From the NCBI GenBank assembly GCA_910586955.1, contig CAJUMM010000085.1, forward strand, positions 1 to 10,709: DNA of 10,709 nt, given 5' to 3'. Numbering within the stretch: the stretch's first letter is position 1; every line of letters begins with the position of its first letter. Both the position numbers and the translations under genes were made by a program. Below, piece by piece: positions 7,119 through 10,709 of this stretch. Source of the DNA: an uncultured Lachnospiraceae bacterium (GTDB lineage: Bacteria; Bacillota; Clostridia; Lachnospirales; Lachnospiraceae). Under the pieces are notes generated by a model. The model saw only the letters and a program-made list of their open reading frames with translations. It searched no databases and was not told the DNA's origin.

Positions 7119-8198
7119 ATGAGAATTACAACGAGAGCTTTGATTCGGAATTATAAAGCAAATCTGGGCGTGTCCATTTCCAATCTGGACTCCGCCCGGA
7201 CCAAGGTTATGAGCAACCGCAAGTTCAGCAAGGGCTTTGAGGATCCCACCGGTGCTATGCGGGAATCTTCCTTGTACCAGAAGTACCAGAAGAACCAGGA
7301 TTATCTGAATATGATCGATGATGTGCAGTCTTTCCAGAATTCCCAGGAGGATGCCATCAACCAGCTGAACACCCAGGCTAAGCAGCTGAGCAAGCAGTAC
7401 GGCTTGGAGGCATTGAATGGTACCAACAAGAGCTTGTCTACCCGCCAGGCCTATGCTTCGGCTTACCGCCAGGCCCAGGAGGCCATGACTATGAGCATGA
7501 ACGCTTCCTATGGCGACAAGTTTGTCTTCGGCGGAGCGGACGGCGGAAAGCCTCCCTTTGAGCTGAAGAAGGAGACGGATGCCAACGGCAAGACCACCAC
7601 AACTCTTCTGTACCGGGGGGTAAATGTGGATACGGATATTCCGGTTCCGCCGGCAACCGCTGCGCCGGGAAGTGATGCCGAGAAGCTGCAGCGTATGGCG
7701 GCAGAGCAGGTATACATCGATTTGGGCTTTGGCCTTACCACCGGGACAGATGCCAACGGCAAGACCACGGTGGCCAACTCCAGCGCATTCAACACCGCCC
7801 TGCCCGGACTCAATGTGGTTGGTTACGGCAAGGACGACGAGGGCATGAGCAACAACATGATCGTCCTGGCCGGACAGATAGCAGACGTTCTGGAGCGGGA
7901 AGACTTTACGGATGATGATTACGACGAGCTGCAGCAGCTTCTGGAGAAATTTGACGGCGGCCGTGATGTCCTTTTGGATAATTTGACTACTATCGGAACC
8001 AAGACAAATTTCCTGGAGACTACCAAGACCCGTCTGGAGGATCAGGAGATTGCCTTGACGGAGCAGATGCACAATGTGGTAGATGTAGATATGGCAGAGG
8101 CCATTACGGAGTTTTCCTGGGCACAGTATGCGTACAATGCCGCATTGAAGATAGGCACGAGTATTCTTACACCGTCCTTTATTGATTTTATGGGATAG
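7119..8198 (+). CDS. flgL: Flagellar hook-associated protein 3, FlgL
   Basis: FlgL forms the second junction ring and templates the flagellin filament. The 359-residue protein starts with the flagellin-like MRITTRALIRNYKANLGVSI (1-20) and the helical segment to about 135, followed by FVFGGADGG (135-143), the usual exit from the D1 helix. It ends with DMAEAITEFSWAQYAYNAAL (324-343) and a KIGTSILTPSFIDFM tail, diagnostic for FlgL rather than flagellin. The variable middle (about 145-235) contains the octapeptide TDANGKTT twice (153-160 and 210-217). The length is somewhat over the usual 300. GGGAGG at 7105-7110 is 8 nt before the ATG. It lies 15 nt after flgK and is a likely FlgN client. Confidence 0.94.
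   Translation: MRITTRALIRNYKANLGVSISNLDSARTKVMSNRKFSKGFEDPTGAMRESSLYQKYQKNQDYLNMIDDVQSFQNSQEDAINQLNTQAKQLSKQYGLEALNGTNKSLSTRQAYASAYRQAQEAMTMSMNASYGDKFVFGGADGGKPPFELKKETDANGKTTTTLLYRGVNVDTDIPVPPATAAPGSDAEKLQRMAAEQVYIDLGFGLTTGTDANGKTTVANSSAFNTALPGLNVVGYGKDDEGMSNNMIVLAGQIADVLEREDFTDDDYDELQQLLEKFDGGRDVLLDNLTTIGTKTNFLETTKTRLEDQEIALTEQMHNVVDVDMAEAITEFSWAQYAYNAALKIGTSILTPSFIDFMG
7578..7597 (+). repeat. Direct repeat copy 1 within flgL
   Basis: A 20-nt stretch coding for DANGKTT recurs without mismatch at 7749-7768. With one mismatch the match extends 4 nt upstream in both copies. The copies are 171 nt (57 codons) apart and in the same frame. Confidence 0.8.
7749..7768 (+). repeat. Direct repeat copy 2 within flgL
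   Basis: This is the exact second copy of 7578-7597, in the same reading frame, within the variable middle of FlgL. Confidence 0.8.
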
Positions 8199-8210
8199 AG
8201 AACGGCAGGA

Positions 8211-8216
8211 TATAAT
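8211..8216 (+). promoter_or_regulatory. Possible SigA -10 element before the DUF6470 gene
   Basis: A perfect TATAAT sits in the 47-nt flgL-DUF6470 gap, 14 nt before the ribosome site. The hexamer 17 nt upstream (TTATGG, 8188-8193) matches the -35 consensus poorly and there is no extended TGn. It could give an internal start for the DUF6470-fliW-csrA genes, or be chance. Confidence 0.3.
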
Positions 8217-8229
8217 TTTTACATGGTTT

Positions 8230-8249
8230 GGAGGGGAAGCATGGTATGA
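8230..8249 (+). promoter_or_regulatory. Ribosome site with two-codon ORF overlapping the DUF6470 start
   Basis: GGAGGGG (8230-8236) is followed by ATG-GTA-TGA (8241-8249), a complete two-codon frame, whose TGA overlaps the ATG at 8246 that starts the DUF6470 protein. The distance from the ribosome site suits the first ATG slightly better than the second. An in-frame TTG at 8228 is unlikely as a start because it sits on the ribosome site itself. Confidence 0.45.
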
Positions 8250-8851
8250 AACAGTTAATCAATATTACGACAGTACCCATTCAGTATGAGCTGAAGGTAC
8301 AAAATGCCCGTCTGGAGTACAAATCTTCAACTGCTGAAGTGGAGATCAGCCGGAATAAGGGCGGAATGACCATCAAGAGCCGTCCGGTCAAGTTGAATAT
8401 TGACTCCTTTGAGGCGCGCAATTCCGTGGTTCCCACCACGGCGCGCAGCATTGGCCAGAGTGCCCAGAAAGGGACCCAGGCGGCATATGAAGCCACGGCT
8501 TCTTTTGCCCAGGAGGGACAGCTGATGGTGAAGGCCACCCTGGGGCAGGATGTACTGGGGCAGATTTTCTCCAGCAGGATGCAGCAGCCTACAGGAGAGT
8601 TTGAACTGGGATTTACGCCCTCGGCTCCGGTGCAGATTGATTATGAGGCAGGCGATCTCATCATCAACTACCAGATGGATAAGCTGAACTTCGATTTGAA
8701 GGCGGCCAACGGGAATTTTGAATTTATTCCGGGGGATATTGAACTTTCCATTACCCAGCACCCGGAAGTGCGCATTGAGTATGTGGGAGGTCCCATTTAT
8801 GTTCCGCCCAGTGCGGATCCCAATTATGAACCGCTGGATGTAAGGGCTTAG
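8246..8851 (+). CDS. DUF6470 / YviE-family flagellar-operon protein
   Basis: The function of this family is not established. Identity is inferred from position between flgL and fliW, the place of yviE in B. subtilis, and from the N-terminal pattern VPIQYELKVQNARLEYKSST (10-29) followed by AEVEISRNKGGMTI, a strand-rich segment like that seen in YviE proteins. The protein has 201 residues. The middle (about 55-100) is polar and probably helical. The last 80 residues alternate charged or aromatic and hydrophobic residues in beta-strand fashion and end with GGPIYVPPSADPNYEPLDV (181-199). No signal peptide, membrane segment or catalytic motif is visible. The start at 8246 is chosen because the 18-nt longer TTG start coincides with the ribosome site. 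A terminator hairpin overlaps the last codons. Confidence 0.8.
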   Translation: MKQLINITTVPIQYELKVQNARLEYKSSTAEVEISRNKGGMTIKSRPVKLNIDSFEARNSVVPTTARSIGQSAQKGTQAAYEATASFAQEGQLMVKATLGQDVLGQIFSSRMQQPTGEFELGFTPSAPVQIDYEAGDLIINYQMDKLNFDLKAANGNFEFIPGDIELSITQHPEVRIEYVGGPIYVPPSADPNYEPLDVRA

Positions 8852-8867
8852 CAATAAGCCCTTTTTT
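8842..8867 (+). terminator. Intrinsic terminator overlapping the DUF6470 stop codon
   Basis: Arms AAGGGCTTA (8842-8850) and TAAGCCCTT (8855-8863) pair perfectly around a GCAA tetraloop, and a six-T run (8862-8867) follows or overlaps the right arm. The hairpin starts inside the last codons of the DUF6470 gene. fliW starts only 46 nt later and no convincing promoter is seen between, so termination is probably partial. Confidence 0.85.
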
Positions 8868-8912
8868 CACTTTTGCGGGACACTCCCTGGAAATAGTAGG
8901 AGGTTTATGGAC

Positions 8913-9356
8913 ATGAAAATCAAGAATCGCTATTTTGGAGAGGTGGAGTATGAAGCCGGGGAGAAGATTTATTTTCCGGAAGGCCTCTTCGGTTTTGAGG
9001 AACAGAAAGAATTTCTCCCCATTCCCTTTGAAGGGGATACGGATACCATGCTCTGCCTGCAGGCCTTGGAGGATGAGGAGCTCTGCTTTGTGCTTTTAAA
9101 TCCCTTCCGGTTTTTTGCAGACTACAATCCGCGGATTTCGGAGGCGGATCGCAGCGCTATCGGTTCTTCCAGGGATGAGGATATTTCATATTATGTCATC
9201 GGCGTTATCCGGGATCCCCTGACGGACAGCACGGTAAATTTGAAAGCCCCCATTGCCGTGAACTACCGGACCAGGGATGCCCGCCAGATTATTCTGGAGG
9301 ATCCGGCATATACCTTCCGCCACAGGCTGGAGGAAGCGGCAAGGGAGGAGGATTGA
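8913..9356 (+). CDS. fliW: Flagellar assembly factor FliW
   Basis: FliW binds either flagellin or CsrA. When flagellin is scarce in the cytoplasm, FliW is free to bind CsrA and relieve its repression of flagellin translation; this partner switch is established in B. subtilis. The protein has 147 residues, typical of the family. Signatures: YFGEVEY (7-13), GLFGFEE (25-31), CLQALEDEELCFVLLNPF (50-67) and VNLKAPIAVNYRTRDARQII (109-128), ending with YTFRHRLEE. AGGAGG (8898-8903) is 9 nt before the ATG at 8913 and only 3 nt before an alternative ATG at 8907, so 8913 is preferred; the longer form adds two residues. csrA begins one base after the stop codon, a conserved and functionally meaningful pairing. 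Confidence 0.94.
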   Translation: MKIKNRYFGEVEYEAGEKIYFPEGLFGFEEQKEFLPIPFEGDTDTMLCLQALEDEELCFVLLNPFRFFADYNPRISEADRSAIGSSRDEDISYYVIGVIRDPLTDSTVNLKAPIAVNYRTRDARQIILEDPAYTFRHRLEEAAREED

Positions 9357-9357
9357 G

Positions 9358-9585
9358 ATGCTGGTATTGCAGCGGAAAAAGAATCAGTCCATTATGATAG
9401 GAAGCGACATTGAGCTTTCCGTCTTAGAGGTGGGATCGAACTGGGTCAAGCTGGCCATCTCCGCACCCAAAGATATTTCTATTCTGCGGAAAGAATTGGC
9501 TGAGGCAGCAAAGGCCAACCGGGAGTCTGCCGGTGTCTCTTCTCTGGACAGCCTGAAAAAGATGATAAAAAAAGAAGAAAAGTAG
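9358..9585 (+). CDS. csrA: Translational regulator CsrA
   Basis: CsrA is a small dimeric RNA-binding protein that binds GGA motifs near ribosome sites and blocks translation, with flagellin mRNA as the known target in Firmicutes. The 75-residue protein has the full fold: MLVLQRKKNQSIMIGSDIEL (1-20), then VKLAISAPKDISILRKEL (30-47), with the RNA-contact residues L4 and R44 kept. The tail is longer than in E. coli CsrA, as in Firmicutes, with a lysine-rich end (KKMIKKEEK) and an ANRESA segment that aligns with the NNRAAA region of B. subtilis CsrA. The start is the ATG at 9358, 6 nt after GGAGG (9347-9351), which lies inside the end of fliW. A longer frame back to 9277 runs inside fliW and is rejected. 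A strong terminator follows. Confidence 0.96.
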   Translation: MLVLQRKKNQSIMIGSDIELSVLEVGSNWVKLAISAPKDISILRKELAEAAKANRESAGVSSLDSLKKMIKKEEK

Positions 9586-9591
9586 CGCTCC

Positions 9592-9649
9592 GAAATCCCC
9601 TTTTTCCCGGCGTAATCTGCCGGAAAAAAGGGGATTTCTTGCAGTTTTT
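9592..9649 (+). terminator. Intrinsic terminator after csrA
   Basis: A 20-nt left arm (9592-9611) pairs with the right arm (9619-9638) with a single C-A mismatch and a 7-nt loop. T-rich sequence follows, with TT at 9639-9640 and five Ts at 9645-9649. The A-rich sequence before the left arm could also provide a T-run on the other strand, so it may work in both directions. It closes the flgM-csrA block. Confidence 0.88.
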
Positions 9650-9706
9650 CCTGTTTTTTCCACTGAATTTCCAGAAATCTTTCTCTGGAGTTTTGCTCCA
9701 TATTAC

Positions 9707-9735
9707 TTGACAGAAAATAGAGATTCATTTATCAT
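9707..9735 (+). promoter_or_regulatory. SigA promoter of the lytic transglycosylase gene
   Basis: TTGACA (9707-9712), a perfect -35, is followed after exactly 17 nt by TATCAT (9730-9735), one base from the -10 consensus. The surrounding sequence is AT-rich and lies just after the csrA terminator. Expected start is near 9741-9743, giving a leader of about 68 nt before the gene at 9810. Confidence 0.8.
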
Positions 9736-9742
9736 AGGAATA

Positions 9743-9761
9743 GTTGCGTGAATGTTGCGTG
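9743..9761 (+). repeat. Tandem GTTGCGTG direct repeat at the transcription start
   Basis: GTTGCGTG occurs at 9743-9750 and 9754-9761, an 11-nt period, or about one DNA turn. It begins 8 nt after the -10 element, a usual place for an operator. It could equally be part of the mRNA leader. No known regulator is recognised. Confidence 0.5.
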
Positions 9762-9809
9762 TATACATTTGATGATTCTTTCATAATTATATAAGAGGAA
9801 GTGGAAGCA

Positions 9810-10580
9810 ATGGAAAATAATTTGTCTGCACAGTGGGATCCGTCCCTTTACGGTACCTACGGCACACAGAATGGCAATACACAGCGCTCCGGCAGGGCGG
9901 CAGATACAGGCTCCGGGTTCCGGGAGACCTTTCAGAGTGCTCTTAAGACCACAGAGAGTCTGGAAAGCATTTTTCAGGAAGCCTCCCAGCGCTACGGCGT
10001 GGCCCTGAATCTTCTGAAGGCCATCGGAAAAGCAGAGTCCAATTTCAATCCCACGGCAGTATCTTCCGCAGGCGCCCAGGGCGTGATGCAGCTGATGCCC
10101 GCCACGGCCCGTTCCCTAGGGGTGGCGGATTCCTTTGATGCCCGCAGCAATATTATGGGAGGGGCAAAATATTTTGCCGGTCTTTTGGAACGCTATAACG
10201 GGGATACGGTTCTGGCTTTAAGCGCTTATAATGCAGGAAGCGGAAATGTGGAGAAGTACGGCGGGGTTCCGCCTTTCAAAGAGACCCAGAATTACATACA
10301 GAAAGTTCTCGCCTATGCGGGAGAGGACATGGATTTAAGCGGTATCTCAGGCGGAGCGGTTACGGGAAGCGGTGTTTCCGGGATACAGTCCTTTATTGCG
10401 GAGCTGGAGGAACTGGCGGCAGGAGGAAACGTCCTTGGCGGTACGGGCTCTCTGTTCAGCCCCGAGGATGCCCAGTACCTGGTGGAGATGATGCGGCTCC
10501 AGATGCAGAATATTTTCCAGCAGGAGGTTTTTTCCGATGAGGAAGAGGAGGGCGGAAATGCTGTGGGCTCTCTTTTGTAG
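9810..10580 (+). CDS. SLT-type lytic transglycosylase
   Basis: This is a family 23-type (Slt70/MltC-like) peptidoglycan lytic transglycosylase, which cleaves the glycan strand between MurNAc and GlcNAc. Core motifs: catalytic Glu E76 in AIGKAESNFNP (71-81), AQGVMQLMPATARSLGV (89-105), LALSAYNAGSGNVEKYGGVP (135-154) and the closing QNYIQKV (160-166). The first 40 residues are polar and rich in Gly, Thr and Gln, with no Sec signal peptide or membrane helix. The C-terminal part (170-256) is Gly-rich, then helical and acidic. The lack of a signal could mean export through the flagellar secretion channel, as known for FlgJ, or an unrecognised route; this is inference. The ATG at 9810 is preferred, 10 nt after AGAGGA (9794-9799); a GTG at 9801 is too close to that site. 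It has its own promoter after csrA, where B. subtilis has flagellin. Confidence 0.88.
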   Translation: MENNLSAQWDPSLYGTYGTQNGNTQRSGRAADTGSGFRETFQSALKTTESLESIFQEASQRYGVALNLLKAIGKAESNFNPTAVSSAGAQGVMQLMPATARSLGVADSFDARSNIMGGAKYFAGLLERYNGDTVLALSAYNAGSGNVEKYGGVPPFKETQNYIQKVLAYAGEDMDLSGISGGAVTGSGVSGIQSFIAELEELAAGGNVLGGTGSLFSPEDAQYLVEMMRLQMQNIFQQEVFSDEEEEGGNAVGSLL

Positions 10581-10596
10581 AAAATGATCGAAATGG

Positions 10597-10618
10597 GATA
10601 TTTTTTTGAAAAAATATC
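10597..10618 (+). terminator. AT-rich palindrome, possible weak terminator
   Basis: A near-perfect 22-nt palindrome (10-nt arms, two unpaired central bases) lies 16 nt after the transglycosylase stop and is followed by TG and five Ts. Almost all pairs are A-T, so the stem would be weak. It could be the terminator of the transglycosylase gene or only an A/T-tract region upstream of the next promoter. Confidence 0.4.
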
Positions 10619-10628
10619 TGTTTTTCTG

Positions 10629-10657
10629 TTGAAAAATGACAGTAATAGGTATAAAAT
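10629..10657 (+). promoter_or_regulatory. Likely SigA promoter for the next gene
   Basis: TTGAAA (10629-10634), then 17 nt, then TAAAAT (10652-10657), each close to the SigA consensus. A separate perfect TATAAT lies at 10666-10671 but lacks a -35 at a suitable distance. A poor SigD-like arrangement (TAAA at 10652, TCAGATTA at 10671) overlaps it. The gene served would start beyond the window. Confidence 0.45.
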
Positions 10658-10709
10658 TAAACTGGTATAATCAGATTATGTCAAACGGAAGTATTTGGTT
10701 TAAAAAATG

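Noticed and set aside
8875..8903. CsrA binding site in the fliW leader (GGGA-CAC-TCCC hairpin and the GGA in AGGAGG)
   Set aside because: The hairpin has only 4 pairs and the GGA is not preceded by the A-N favoured by CsrA. Any ribosome site contains GGA, so this does not stand out.
9277..9357. N-terminal extension of csrA back to 9277
   Set aside because: It lies entirely in the fliW coding region, has no family similarity, and the ATG at 9358 begins the canonical MLVL with a good ribosome site.
1..10709. A new defence, mobile or biosynthetic system
   Set aside because: Every gene-sized frame is accounted for by flagellar, chemotaxis or wall-remodelling families. No transposase, integrase, tRNA, CRISPR-like repeats or toxin-antitoxin pair was seen.

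Overview
This window is a late flagellar and chemotaxis gene block from a motile, low-to-mid GC Firmicute, most likely a Clostridia member of the Lachnospiraceae type. The basis for that placement is: strong AGGAGG-like ribosome sites before almost every gene, a SigD (sigma-28) promoter, the FliW-CsrA pair, a YviE/DUF6470 gene, and the order flgM-flgN-flgK-flgL-yviE-fliW-csrA known from Bacillus subtilis. All genes lie on the + strand and are tightly packed. I see no RNA genes, mobile elements, CRISPR arrays or broken genes. The organism cannot be named to genus from the sequence alone.

Layout. 1-4285 is a chemotaxis signalling block: cheA (its 5' end lies outside the window), cheW, cheR and cheB. 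CheA and CheW form the receptor-coupled kinase; CheR and CheB add and remove receptor methyl groups for adaptation. No cheY, cheC or cheD is present here. At 4311-4337 there is a good SigD promoter (TAAT, 15 nt, GCCGATAG), bracketed in part by an 8-bp inverted repeat. It opens the second block, 4385-9585: flgM (anti-sigma-28), flgN (chaperone), flgK and flgL (hook-filament junction), a DUF6470/YviE-family gene, fliW and csrA. A clear intrinsic terminator overlaps the stop codon of the DUF6470 gene, so fliW-csrA expression probably depends on partial readthrough. A second, long terminator hairpin follows csrA.

From about 9700 a separate unit starts, with a near-consensus SigA promoter (TTGACA, 17 nt, TATCAT). 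It encodes a soluble-looking lytic transglycosylase with an SLT fold and no evident Sec signal. In B. subtilis the flagellin gene sits after csrA; here that slot holds the transglycosylase. The last 129 bases hold an AT-rich palindrome and a likely promoter for the next gene.

The window is mostly a well-known system. The points most worth a second look are the terminator between the DUF6470 gene and fliW-csrA, an internal duplication in an over-long FlgK, the inverted repeat around the flgM promoter, a two-codon ORF at the DUF6470 start, and the isolated transglycosylase with a direct repeat in its leader.
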